DNA of 64,000 bases from Apostichopus californicus (taxonomy: Eukaryota; Echinodermata; Holothuroidea; Aspidochirotida; Stichopodidae): NCBI GenBank assembly GCA_020650975.1, contig JAIPMN010000763.1, positions 1-64,000 of the forward strand. Reading direction: 5' to 3'. Shown piece after piece: positions 24,087-36,247 of this stretch (positions are counted from its first letter, which is position 1; the number at the start of each line of letters is the position of its first letter). The position numbers and the translations under genes are program-made. The notes beneath the pieces are model-generated. The model saw only the letters and a program-made list of their open reading frames with translations. It had not been told where the DNA came from and did not search any database.

Positions 24087-26044
24087 CAGCACTCTGAAGA
24101 CATCACCTTTGGTTATTAGCGTTGCAGATTCCTGTGATAGGTTTACATCGTCAGAGTAAAAGGAGACGACTGAACCAGTACATACGTAACTAGATAATTA
24201 TTTCAGAAAGCTATAACATAATTTGTATGATAACTACAGATGGATTACAAATACAACAGTAAAATTGTTACTGTGTCTTCTATAAGTATCGTAAATGCAG
24301 GAAGCAAGTACACAAGAAACAAGTAGTTGTTGACATGTATCATGCTGTATTTAAATTTAATTTGAAGTATTTGAAGTATTGACTCACAATGGTAAATGGT
24401 GTATCCACATAATGTAAGTGGAAACAATATATGGACCTACAGCATCACATGATCAACACCCACACATGATTGGAACATTTCTTTCTTATGGTCATTACAA
24501 TTGTAGATAAAATGAAATCATTATAAACAACATGTATTAGCTTACTTGATCAGGACTATTACTTAATCTGAACTGTGGTGCAGTATTTGAGCTAAGAATT
24601 AGCAATTAATGATATATTGTTTCAGTTGTTAATTCTTTGCACAAGAATTATAGAAACACAAATCAAAAGAAATAAGCATGGAAGATAGCAAGCAGTACTC
24701 CAATGGATTATTGGACTTCAAAAATAAGAGTTTAAAGATTTATTTAATAAAAAATCGACTGAAGAGTCATTGCAATATTTCAATATTCCAGTTCCCTTCA
24801 TAGATAGTGATAGTTTCAGAAACAATTCAAGTGCATCTTGGTACCACTGAGTGATTGTTGTCAAAAGATACTACTGTCTGTGACAACAAGGCCTAACTTT
24901 ATGAAACTTGAGTGCCCACACATGATAGCCTATATACAGCAAACTTCACTATCTCTACACAGGGGAAAGTAATGTTGAGAGTAATTGTTGTTAAACAACA
25001 TACTTAGTGTTCATTGAGCTGGCACTACAGATGCAAGAATGTTTCTAGACAAGGGATAGGGACTATTAGCCAATCAAATCACAGGATTTTGGAAAAGCAT
25101 CATTGTCTATTTTTAATGAAATATGATAACTTGCTTGGGTTCTATATTAAGAACTGAGAGGCATTAAGAACAAAACCTCCCAACTCTTAATAACTGTAGC
25201 CTTCTAAAACTAATGTTGCTACTGATGAAGATACTGTGAAGAAACCAGATTGAGCTTGGTCCAACTAAAAATTTGTACCAATGCTTGTTTAAGAAACAAC
25301 CTTCATTTGTTTGACCACTTGAGCCTGAGGAGGACTTAAACTTGTTAAAACAAAGAAAAACTTTCCTTTCATATCATAAGTCACAACGACTTGGCGAATT
25401 TCATACATTAGTGTGCAGGGTTTGCCCCTTGTCGGACAGTGGTACCAGCTATATACCCCAATTTTCATGCATTTCAGGTGATACAGTAGTCATTGGCAGC
25501 TACATTGTGTAATTCCCAATGAAAAATGATCACAAGCTTGGGTGAACACAGTGTATGCCAATGTTTCTAAATCCTTGCCATGTAATACCAACAATAACAA
25601 ACTGAACCAAAGTAATTGGTCTGTCCTTCACTGTTTCATGGAGACACATTCCCAAGAATTTCGGCAAAAAGATTCATCCCACTCTGAAAGCATCTTTCCT
25701 ATGACCAAGTTTTCAAAATTGCTTCTCACTGCCATAGCTTTTCACCATTGCAGACAATTGCCAACTACTTCTTTTAAATTTCAAAGTGAATGTATACAGA
25801 TGCTCAGAATAGTTTGTATTGGTGGAGATAAAATTTACAGATAATCACACTCATGTCATGCATTTCATAAATTCTTGAACAGTTTGAATGACACGTCCTT
25901 AGTCTACACCAACCCTGGATGAGAGTGACAAAATGAATGGATGGACACTTAAAGAAAACTAGAATGAGGTTTCGATGACTTGAAGCAAGTTAGAAGTCTC
26001 TCTTGAAAACAAAATTATCCAGCTATAGTGCTTTTAAGGGTTTT

Positions 26045-26520
26045 ACACTTTCTCTCATTGCTGACCCCAAATGACCTTCACAAAGAAATGTACTCATTAT
26101 AGAAATGTCATATGCCAATATGACATCTGATGAAACTGCCTATCTTATGATATCATGTGTAAATTTCCAGAGTATAACCCCTGAAGTTGAACCCATATGA
26201 CCTGTACCCTCCACCAAAAACAATAGGGTTCTTGTAGTCATATGGAGAAGCTATAGCCATACATACCAGCTACAGTACTGCAGTTTTCTATCTGGAAATA
26301 CCGTATTTACAGAGTGTTCAAGTTTTGACACATGGTGACCTTAACTGAACTCTGACCTACATCAAATTGTGTTCAAACTATATAACACACGGGGCTCTCA
26401 CACCATGCATATGAGTTCCTTTCATGTTCTGGAGATGTATCACATTTGATATATGCATGTTTTACCCTCTGCTGATTCCAAATGACCTTTGACCTCTATT
26501 TGTCTACACTGTGACTAATA
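26045..26520 (+). repeat. Diverged TGACCT tandem units (about 3)
   Basis: AAATGACC, CATATGACC, TGGTGACC and AAATGACCTTTGACC blocks recur with intervening sequence like that of the clearer array at 35584-36247 (CACCAAAAACAATAGG, CATACCA). It is an old relative of that family. Confidence 0.6.
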
Positions 26521-29213
26521 AATTTCCGTTTAGTGTTTCAGCTTAATATGTCTATACTAGTAGTACTATCAATTGCAGCATTGATTAGGGAGGGTGACAG
26601 ATGGAGAGAGACTACACTCGTTGAGCCTTTGAAGCTATATGTATTGCAGCCTGTTATAATCACTGTTCAAGCTGGTCCACAAGTCTGTGTTTGATGCCCC
26701 CTGAGATGAACGTTTCATAAAATTTCACTTTCTCTTTTCATTACCGGAATTACAGGAAATTGTTCAAAGCAGGTAGAAACTTAAAGAGACTTATTCCGAG
26801 TAATTGGCTAATGATCAACTAATGCTGCATTTGATTTAAGAGAACAGGCAGAACCTGAACACCAGTGCATACTCTTTAAGCATTACTGTAGCTGACTGAT
26901 TAATATCATCCTTGAGGAGAAGATCTACTCTAGGTCATCATAACTCTTGTTGCCTATTTTAGTACCTGCAAAGTTCCCCTGTTTAATCCCTGATCTAGCA
27001 TGAGGCAGGACAAAATGCTATTATTTTGAGGACAGGATAGAAATCCTACAGCCATAACAACAAAGTTGTCCTTGGAAGTGCTCAAGTTTACTCTTGAGCA
27101 GTAATATCTGGGTATAAACATGAAGCAAGCAAGCAGTCAAACCTGATCACAAGGGGGCATCCCAGTGCCATCTTACCATAACATCTACAAAGAGTAAAAT
27201 GATTGTAAACATGAGGGGGAGCAAACAAGAAAATAAAAGTATTTAAAGAAAACACCGTCACAACTCAGGATTTAAAAAATTCTAGCTAGCTAGCGTAATG
27301 GTGGATTCCTATGTTAACATTAAAGGAATAACGAAGGCAGGGATCGAAGACAATTTATATTATTCAGTAACCTAAAAACTCTCTAATATTCGATTTTTAA
27401 GTTAACCGCTTCCCTGATTGACTGAATACGCTCGCTTTGAAAATTGGCTCCTATTGCCTCACCACAATGCACAGTAAGCAGCCATTGATTATGCAATACG
27501 CATGTAATTCCATATAGATGACATTGGGAAGGGACAACTCAATCAAGCAGTACCGCTTTCTCCGTACAAATGCTGTACTAAAGCACAGTAAACAACACTA
27601 AGCCCTCTTGACTGTGCCTGCTGAGTCACCATGTACACATTCTCATAGTGGGTGGTTGTGTGTTGCTTTTAACATATCCCACTGTTACTTGACTTTCTGA
27701 AGTAACAATGGATATATTCCAAACAAACATTATACAATGTGTTTCTTCTCAATCTGTAATTAGCTGGTATGACTAGTTAATTGTAAATTAACTTTGGCCC
27801 CAGTTGAAAGGTTTAGGTAAATCTGCTATGAAAGTATAACAGGCATAGTGTAAATATGGTAGTTGCTTTGCAACACAAGGTATATTGTATTAGTTAACAC
27901 ATTCTAAGATATTATAACATGTAATGACTAAATATTTGATCAAGAGAAAGACATGGTCAGCTAAGACACAAGATGATCAGGAAATATTAACATTGTCTGT
28001 CTAAAACATTTGTCTTTTTCAATACAAATGTAACAAACACTATTACATTACTACTGCTGGTAGTCTGGAACAAGTGTATACATGCACATACTACTAAAGA
28101 CCTGAGAGCTGCAGCTGTAGTTAGTCCTCACTACTGTTTACAAGCTGCAAATAATATGTACTGTCAAATTACACAATTACACAGCTCTGAATCTGATTTA
28201 CTGAGCATTTGAACATCTAAGGAAACTATTATCAGCTTATTGAATTAAAGGTATATCAAAAAAATCAGTGACAACATCATTTTGTGGTGTTTGAAAATAA
28301 TCAACTGCAAATTTCATGATTAAACTTTATTCAATGTTTTCTTGTATCTTCCCCCCAAAAGACAAAGAAGACAATTGGCAAGTCCATAATCTATTATTAG
28401 AAAAGTTGCAGGAAATAATGCCTGGGAGCATGTAACCATTCAGCTTGTCTTTATTTGCCTGCGTCTCTTTATAATGCACAGATGACTTTCAAGCCATAAT
28501 GTAAGTAGTTGTACATGCAGATGTACATTCATACTGAGAACACCAGACTTTACAATTCCCTCTCACTCATTTACTTCAACAACCAAGTAAGGTCTGATAA
28601 GAAAGTGTGACTAGGACATAAATTGCACACCATGTATTGAATACAAGCTATTGGCACCTATTTACAATCTCTCCCCCAATCCCAACCCTTTCCCCACCCC
28701 TTCCCTTGACAGGAACACCCCACTGTAGCAATATTATGACCAGGAGTGTTTGCAAGTGCATTTTTTTTTTTTTTTATCAGCAAAATATGTTGATGATCCG
28801 TGATTTTCCTGAGCAGACTGAGACTAGGTACCCTTCTTCTGCTTTGGGTTCCTCTTGGCATGGAGTGTCTGCAGCGGTCTAATCATTTGAAAATCAAACA
28901 ACCTTCCTGAGCATTAAGTAAGTTATCCCTTCACATAAAAAAACAATTGCTTTTCCTTTTTGCTTCGTTTCATCTAAAATCATTTGTTGGGTGGAAAACA
29001 AGTATCACTGCCAAAAATACGTGCCTTTGGGATATTTGCATAAGACCAGTCTTACTCTTCAAGGCTGCACATAAAGACCCAACAGAAACAGAAAGTAATG
29101 ATATTATATCACCCTTTGTAAGGCTGTGTATTTTGATTGAATGGAATAAATTCAAAATAAATTTTATAGATCTGTCTTTGATCATCACATGTTAAAAGTG
29201 GTTTTTTTTTGCT
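26521..29213. other. No gene recognised
   Basis: AT-rich sequence. Apart from the C-rich tract listed separately, nothing was identified. The short frames at 28637-29195 on both strands overlap one another and look like chance. Confidence 0.5.
28673..28704 (-). other. G-quadruplex motif (minus strand)
   Basis: C-runs of 5, 3, 3, 4 and 4 are separated by 1-3 bases. Confidence 0.65.
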
Positions 29214-29217
29214 TTAA

Positions 29218-29577
29218 AGGGTGTGAAGACTCGCGCAAAAAGAAACGTCTCATGCCGATAATCTGACCTAGTTTCGAATGAGGTGTAACAGAAGTGTTAG
29301 ACACCACCGTCGAGCCCAGAAAATACACACACAGCTGGCTACCGTAGGTAATTAGACACTAGTGTACAGTCAGTACATACAGCTGCGATCAATACCCACA
29401 GCACAGTGTACAAACGATACAGCGATGGACATCTCAGGTCCAGCTAAAGATAACAAGGTATCACGTTTCATTACTGTCTGTATTTTGTAGCGATAAGAGA
29501 AAACCTTCACTTGCAAGCAACGGAAAGTTAACTTTTTCACAGGGCGGCACGCGGTTTGGGGCGAGTCTTCAATGCCT
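29218..29577. mobile_element. TTAA-flanked MITE, 360 bp (Kolobok- or piggyBac-like)
   Basis: TTAA stands at both borders (29214-29217 and 29578-29581). The ends are inverted copies: AGGGTGTGAAGACTCGC on the left against the complement of GCGAGTCTTCAATGCCT on the right, differing at three central bases. A 4-bp TTAA duplication is shared by piggyBac and Kolobok; an AGGG start is closer to Kolobok. There is no transposase. A second copy lies at 61540-61804, so this is a real dispersed family. Confidence 0.88.
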
Positions 29578-29763
29578 TTAAGATCAAAATGTGGCAAAAT
29601 GATGATAAATGTATGTTTGTGTAGATAGATTTTTGCCCATGCTTATATTAGCTATGATAACTGAAACATAGAGACGGTCCAAACCACAAGCATTTATCAA
29701 TGAGAATGTAAGAATAACAATAAATTGTCAAATAGTGGTTAGAAACAAAACGGTCAATTCACT

Positions 29764-30096
29764 GTGGATGATATGGATATTAGGACATTTCCAGGTAGCA
29801 GATGGGTATTTTTAAAAAGGAGTACAATCACAATTCCTAGTAATGACCGTCAGCTGTTATGGTCTCCACACAGGAAATACAAGATACACCTAAATATAGG
29901 TGTTGACTCATTCAGTTTGTGTATATACATCCAACTACCTACTATCAGATCTGAACTGAGGACTGAAGACGCACACATGGTCGAAACTAATTGCTTTTCA
30001 GATGAGAGCGATTTCAGCACAGAGGAAATCATCCATCAGCTCTACAAATTTTCAAAATCTGTGTCTGAAGTAGAATCAGGGGAATTTCACGACTGA
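29764..30096 (+). CDS. Orphan ORF, 110 codons, hypothetical
   Basis: This open frame runs from ATG to TGA. Its C-terminal half is acidic and polar (SDESDFSTEEIIHQLYKF), which looks protein-like, while its N-terminal half has no obvious feature. No signal peptide, membrane segment or known motif was seen. It could be a single-exon gene, an exon, or chance; 110 codons is not rare enough by itself in 64 kb. Confidence 0.25.
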   Translation: MDDMDIRTFPGSRWVFLKRSTITIPSNDRQLLWSPHRKYKIHLNIGVDSFSLCIYIQLPTIRSELRTEDAHMVETNCFSDESDFSTEEIIHQLYKFSKSVSEVESGEFHD

Positions 30097-30492
30097 GTGG
30101 GTGTAATGGCAGGCTGCTGACATCAGTTATGCACCATGTGCGATGCTTGCTTTTAATTTAATCGATTTGATATTCTTGGCTTGGTCATATGATTAAAATG
30201 GACTACAGTCATAACAGTAGGAATTATTTCCATTGATGTTACTATTGTCATTCCTCAAAGGAAACCTATAGCCTACATGTTGGCAAATGACCGTAATATG
30301 TCCATTTGGCCTTACAAGGTATTTTTCAAGGTGCAAATACTTGAAAAGAAACTTTAAAAAAAAAACGGGTTTCATTTATCCTATCAATAACTTACATTTA
30401 CCCTCACTAGCTGAACTTTTTCCTTCCTCAATTGAGTACAATTGCTATATATGTCAACTGATGTACTCTTCTTATTCTACTGAAACTGTCAA

Positions 30493-30815
30493 GCATGGCC
30501 CTATATCCCAACCGCTTACAGGTATGCTTCAAATAAATTACATGTAAGCATGTCCCTATATCCCAACCGCTTACAGGTATGCTTCACCTAAATTACATGC
30601 AAGCATGGCCCTATATCCCAACCACTTACAGGTATGCTTTCATTCACATTCCCATGTCCCTATATCCCAACTACTTACAGGTATGCTTCACATAAATTAC
30701 ATGCAAGCATGGCCCTATATCCCAAGCACTTACAGACCTGCTTTCATTCACATTCCCATGTCCCAACCGCTTACAGGTATGCTTTACCTAAATTACATGC
30801 CAACAAGCATGGCAG
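30493..30815 (+). repeat. ~55-bp tandem array, six copies
   Basis: Copies start at 30493, 30548, 30603, 30653, 30707 and 30757 with (G)CATGGCCC or CATGTCCC, then TATATCCCAACCGCTTACAG. Two classes alternate: one continues CTTCACCTAAATTACATGCAA, the other TTTCATTCACATTCC. Copy 6 lacks the TATAT stretch. Confidence 0.92.
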
Positions 30816-31299
30816 TATGTATTCTAGTAAGTTGGTTCAGAATCCTTTTCCAGACTGAGAGCTATTTCCTTACAAAGGTCAAACAGTGTGGAAACTCTAC
30901 ACTAATGAAGAAGGATCAAATTGAGATGGAGAATTCCATAAGGAGAGATAAAAGGACTAAATTTAACACAGGTGACATAGACAAATCACCTTTCTTCTGA
31001 CACCTCAGTTCAATTCCCAGGAGGAATTAGAGGCAAGGATGATAACTCTCATCACAGCATCATTAATCAACATCCGCATCATAAATTCTCTGCTTGTAAA
31101 TAAAATATCTTTGAAAGTATCTGAAGCTGTACACAGAGTATTAAGCTAAAATTAATTTGAAAATTTCAACTGCATAGTAATTGAGCAAAAGGCAATCTAA
31201 AGCAATCATATTCATAATTAAAGTCACATAGCAGGCATACACTATGACATATAACTCATGAAAGTATTGAAGGCATGACTGCATATTATAGCCTATACA

Positions 31300-31333
<34 letters not shown>

Positions 31334-33332
31334 TAGCCTACACATAGACAGCAGCGATTGACAAACAACAACAAATTAAGAAACGTGAAGATGTAATCAC
31401 ATTACTATAGTTTCAATATCTTAATTTTATGGCATTTGAATAGGTTTCTCTACACAAACTTTTAACATAACATATTTCATACTAATCAAATGCATACAAT
31501 CAAATCACATATGGAATCCTTGCAGAACTCGGCACAAAACAACTCGTTATGCAGCAAATATCGCTACAAAATACGCACATTTTGCGCTAACTCTTTTCAT
31601 AACTTTCTAAGTATTGCACTCAGAAAACTCTTTTTTATGTCATTTTGAAGAATATTGTGTCCTCTTTACAATGATGTGTCGTTATTTATTATGCGTGTGA
31701 ACTAAACCCCATACTTTTTAATCTGAAAAAGTAAAAACCACTTCGGAAAGCAGTGAACCACTTCAAAATGTCACTATCTCTCAATGCTTACATTGTGCTA
31801 GCTGGGAGTGTGATTGCGTAACCAATTTCTTTCCTATGCCAAAGAAATGTTCGTTGACTCTTCTCTCTAGTGATATAAAATTTGACTTACTTGGTCAATA
31901 TTAAGGCTTGTACTTTTCACCAGCAAATCAAAAGCATCATATGAAATTTGTGAAGTCCTCCTTCACGTGGCTAATCTGAACACACCACAGTGTGCAGTGC
32001 TCTCACAGCAATTTCAGAGAGTGAAAACCGCAATGCTTCCTGTACGAGCAACCGCATTTAATTCTCCCACAACGGGCCGTTTATTGAGTAAAAGTTTCCA
32101 TATGCTGATGCATGTCCCCCCAGTACCCCCCCCCCCCTCACATATCAATCTACAAATTAACTGCAAATTCTATGCAATCAATTACTATGTCAAGAATTAA
32201 TAATATTTCATAAAGCTGAACCACAAGTGCTCAATGAATGTGCGGAAATAACCTCTTACCAACTGCCATTGCTTTCCAAAAACCAAAATCTTGGAAAAAA
32301 TGCAGTTTGAGCTATATATTAAAAGCAAGTAGCATTGTGCAAGAACTTGTGAAAATGCTAAGTAAAAGTAGCTATTAGCTATTAGCTCGGTTGGCAAGAC
32401 TATTGTTCTTAAAGCACATATCTAATATCCTTGTTACACCTAATAAGAGGGATTGTTCCAGAAGAATTCATTTACTTAGAAAATGATACAGTACTCTTTG
32501 TACCTATATTAAATCTCACTGATTAAATTCAATTATCTATAACATGTTACTATTGCTTATCATAATTCAAGGCAAAGTACGATACTATTAAGTTTATGTA
32601 TGATATTATGGGTCAATAAACCAATATACAGGCATTGAATTTCTCTCAAATCTGCTATCTTTCTATACTCAACACTGTGAAGTACATTACTGGAATGTTT
32701 CTTAATAAAAACATGGTCCAGTAACCCGCAAGATTGCCCAATTCTGGGGGTACAAGTTAGTCTCCCTGAAGTAATGCAATTAACTGGCTCACTTTGTCGC
32801 ATTTCACTCATCATCATCAAATCTTTCCCTGTGCCATTCAACCAAGATTGAGTGGGATAATACTGTTATAGGCCATTCTACCGAATGCGGGCGTGCTTCC
32901 CCCTTGATTGACCTCTTGACGGGAGGGCAAATTGCTCCCCTCTTTTTCTGAATGGGAATGGGACTAGCCCGAGCTTTATCCAGCCCATCATGAGAGGTGG
33001 GGTTAGGACAGCTTAGCCGGGGAAACGTCGACAAACGTAAATAAACAATTACCTTGGGGTGTAATAGATACGATGGATTTTATCAGTTGTGGTTTTCCTC
33101 GCTTGCTTATCTCTGTATCGACATAAACTGTGTTTTCCAAAATTGGTTGTGTGTACAAAAGACCGATGCAGTGGGAATTAAGGTTTTACGTTAGGCATAG
33201 CTGAGAAGTATACAGTGTAGCTGCCCGCATATATCCGCATACATTCAGTATAAAGTTTCAGCTACTTTCTTGAAGACTTCCAGATAATTGTCAAAGCCCA
33301 TTATTATTATTAACGATATTTTCCTGTACAAC
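30816..33332. other. No gene supported; GC-rich patch at 32,880-33,030
   Basis: Mostly AT-rich. The patch at 32,880-33,030 is unusually GC- and CpG-rich, and on the minus strand it reads a basic, Pro-rich frame (QKKRGAICPPVKRSIKGEA) that could be a fragment of a gene. No family is recognised. At 33,051 the minus strand has a good donor CCAAG|GTAATT. C-runs lie at 32,113-32,140. Confidence 0.35.
31300..31332 (+). repeat. (AAGT)8 microsatellite
   Basis: Eight uninterrupted AAGT units are flanked on both sides by TATAGCCTA(T/C)ACAT, hinting at an older duplication around the run. Confidence 0.95.
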
Positions 33333-33482
33333 ATGTCGCAGGAGACTAAGCAAAGTATGTGGTCGGATGATGAGGTATTCGCATTGCTTGGCATTTGGTG
33401 GGATGCGAGTATTATGCCTAAACTTGATGGGACGTGCCGCAGAGTTTTGGTTTCTTGTCATTCAGACTATGGTCCGAAATAA
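33333..33482 (+). pseudogene. Myb/SANT-like DNA-binding domain, N-terminal fragment
   Basis: From an ATG at 33333 the frame reads MSQETKQSMW, then SDDEVFALLGIWWDASIMPK, then LDGTCR. The W-x(3)-E-V-x-A-L-L-x-I-W spacing and the following LDGT are typical of the first helix and turn of Myb/SANT-like (trihelix type) domains, seen both in host proteins and in the accessory Myb protein of PIF/Harbinger transposons. Similarity stops after about 37 residues. The expected second and third helices (RT..QC..K) are absent from this frame, which ends at TAA (33480-33482). It may be a broken domain or an exon whose end I have not placed. No Harbinger transposase or terminal repeats were found nearby. Confidence 0.45.
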
Positions 33483-35583
33483 AAAAAGACCACAACAAAC
33501 AATAATGGTGAACGAAAGATATGAATACATTTTGAGCCAGCATGAATTGATCGAGTAACAAAGGTTGAATGTTCTAGACCTACAAAGCCTAGTCGATAAG
33601 CCAAACTTTCATAAAAGCACACCAAAACCTTCCACAAACCGGTCACTATGAATATTGCTGAACTCTGTATTATAATATAATAACAGGAAATGTGCAAAGT
33701 TGTACATGTTGCTTTGATAAATAACTACTTAAAACAGATAGGCTTATTCCCATTCTCGATTACATTTATAGCTTGAGATCGAGTGTAAAGCCCAGGCTAC
33801 AAAGGTTGTGCCACGGTGACCGTAAAGTGTCTAGTCTACAAGCCATAACTTCTTGCAATGCAATTATTGCAATACAAGCAAAATACACTGATAGTGTAAT
33901 TTCTTGTGGCAGCTTGCCAAGAAAAGTTTTTACATCAATGTCAAGTAAAATCGTACAGTATAAAATAGGTGGGGACATCGAGTTGCAACAAAACCATTTG
34001 CAGCATGTCTCGAGCCCAACCCAACCATTTTGTGTTAGGGGTTAAATATTTTATATTTGGGTAAAGTGTGCAAACAGTTTTTTTTTCAGAGTTGTTGGAA
34101 CAATTTTAGGAACACAAAGTCGGCATATCTGCTAGAATATTACTATTATTTTTAGGTTGTCCATTTTATTTGCTTTCAGTTTGGAAACTATGAACGATTT
34201 GTTTTACTCGAAGGAACATTAAGTATAAACTTCAACAAAGATGAAAGTTTTCAGTTATCGTGTACACAAAGCTTGGGTATCACATACATACCCATACATG
34301 CAAGCTAACAGCCACACACACATAGGCCATCACAATCACATCTCAAAATGACTAAAAAGCCAACAATGATGACTCCTGGAATCTCTGCTATGGAACTTTA
34401 GAGTGTTGTTAAAATGTATGATTTTAACCCTAACAGCATACATCCAATTAGTCTGTACCTTTCAATGACCTCATAGCTGTCTTAGTGAAGGTAGGATGCC
34501 AATCAACTTCCTTCATTAGATAACAATCCATGAAAGAAAAGGGCTGACTTGTCTCTTCTTTCTAACCTCAAGACATTGTGAGATGAGAAGGCACAAGCCC
34601 TGCTTCATTAAACTGTCCTGGTCTCTGATGACACTCAGGCTGCAGCAGGAAGCATGCATAAAAAGAATATCTATCTAGATTGAAACCACAGGTATTAGTA
34701 AATCTTCTGTCCTAAATATAGCATCTGGGCCAGCATTAGACTTTGCTGGTGACAAGTTGAACCTTTAAGAGGAGACCGCCTCTTGATTGCAACACAAGGT
34801 AAATAGCGATGCAAAAATCAAAATGGCTGTTGAGAGAAAGCTTTCCCAAGGAGTCAACAACAGCAGCAAAGTGAGAACTAGAATATTTTTTCCTCTTCTG
34901 ATAAGAGGTTATTTTTGGTACTTTTTTCAACATTGACAAACTATTTGTACATTTCATCAAGCCAAGTTTCAACAACATTAAGATAACTTGGATTCACAAT
35001 TGCCAACTTTTCAAAACATCAGTACCTCAAATTTACAAGCTAAATTTAGTGGAGCATTAACAATGCATTACAAATTCTCTTTGTTTCCTTCCTCTCTAGA
35101 CATGTGTTAAATGCCATGTATTTCCTATTGGCCTATGGTAGGAAAGAAACAGTACACCTTTCAGTATAGCTTTCTTGACACCAATGGCTTCTGTCTGAGA
35201 TCTTGTGATAAGATATATAGATCTAAAGTATGATATTTCATAGCTAAAGGAGAGTTGTGGTCCATTCCAATTATTCTAAATCACTCTTTGGAAAATAATT
35301 CAATAGGTTTCCCACAAAACCAATGATTCTGAAGAACAACACTTGTCACATTCTTAATAATAGAGTTATATGGTTGATGTTTAATACAATGCTGTACAAA
35401 AGGCATTAGGTTTTGGACAGTTTGACAGTGATTGACCATTGCTATTCATAACCAGAATGCAAAATGCATAGAGGTTTCAATGACTTCATTATAATAGACT
35501 TCCGCTTGTTCACCAGAAACAACTCTTATAATATAAATGTCCTGACTTCTACATGAGATCTCAAGTATAACATTTTTTCAGTT
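33483..35583. other. No gene or element recognised
   Basis: AT-rich sequence. Short overlapping frames at 33766-34045 on both strands show no coding character. Confidence 0.5.
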
Positions 35584-36247
35584 TGACCGCCCGCCTGTGA
35601 CCCAGATTACCTTTGACCTCCACCAAAAGAATTGAGTTCTTCTATTCAGTAAGACGCATCCACATGCCAAGTATGAAAACTATCCATGCTTCCTAACTTG
35701 AGATATCATGTTTACAAGGTTTTCAATATTTGACCCCTGGTGACCTCAGATGACCTTGACCTCCACCAAAACATAGGATTCTTCCTCTCAATGTGACATA
35801 TCTACATACCAGGTATTCAAAGTATCCATGATTCCTAACTTTAGATATCATGTTGACAATGTTTTCAGTGTTAAACATCTGGTGACCTCAGATGACCTTT
35901 GACCTTCACGAAAAACAATAGGCTTCTTCTCAATATGACACATCCACATGATATGTATGAAATGTATTCATGCTTCCTATCAGTTTTCAGTGTTTGACCT
36001 CTGGTGACCTTTGACATTCACCAGAAGTATTTAGAGTTCTTCTACTTACTATAATGCATCCACATGCTGCTTATGAAAGTATCCATGCTTCCTATCTTGG
36101 AGATAAAGTGTTTAAAAGGTTTCAGTGTTTGACCTCTGATGACCACCTGAACAGAAACAATAGGCTTCTTCCTCTCAATATGATGCATCATGATATGAAG
36201 AATGAATAGTATCCATGGTTCCTATTTTGAGATATCATGTTTACAAC
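35584..36247 (+). repeat. TGACCT tandem array, about 5 copies of 123-147 bp
   Basis: Copies begin near 35584, 35731, 35872, 35995 and 36130 with TGACC-type blocks (TGACCTCTGGTGACCTTTGAC in the best form), then CACCA(A)AA, an ATAGGCTTCTTC block, CATCCACATG, and ATCCATGCTTCCTA. The TGACCT blocks form direct repeats of the nuclear-receptor half-site AGGTCA, with spacers of 1 and 4. Confidence 0.85.

Larger units (their letters stand above)
22797..26044. other. Mostly unrecognised; microsatellite inside
   Basis: It holds the GACA microsatellite and the CCAAT pair listed separately. The open frame at 25542-25844 (100 codons, plus) lacks splice context and a recognisable domain. Confidence 0.5.

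Noticed and set aside
29424-29456. ATG frame MDISGPAKDNK followed by a GTATCA donor
   Set aside because: It lies wholly inside the MITE, in the part missing from the other copy, with no downstream exon.
29370-29597. 75-codon minus-strand frame, also seen near 61.7 kb
   Set aside because: The shared peptide comes from the TTAA MITE sequence present at both places, not from a gene family.
30605-31000. 131-codon plus-strand frame
   Set aside because: Its first half is the 55-bp array and the rest shows no coding features.
32375-32440. tRNA-like sequence TAGCTCGGTTGGCAAGAC
   Set aside because: It resembles an A-box, but there is no B-box, no cloverleaf and no SINE body.
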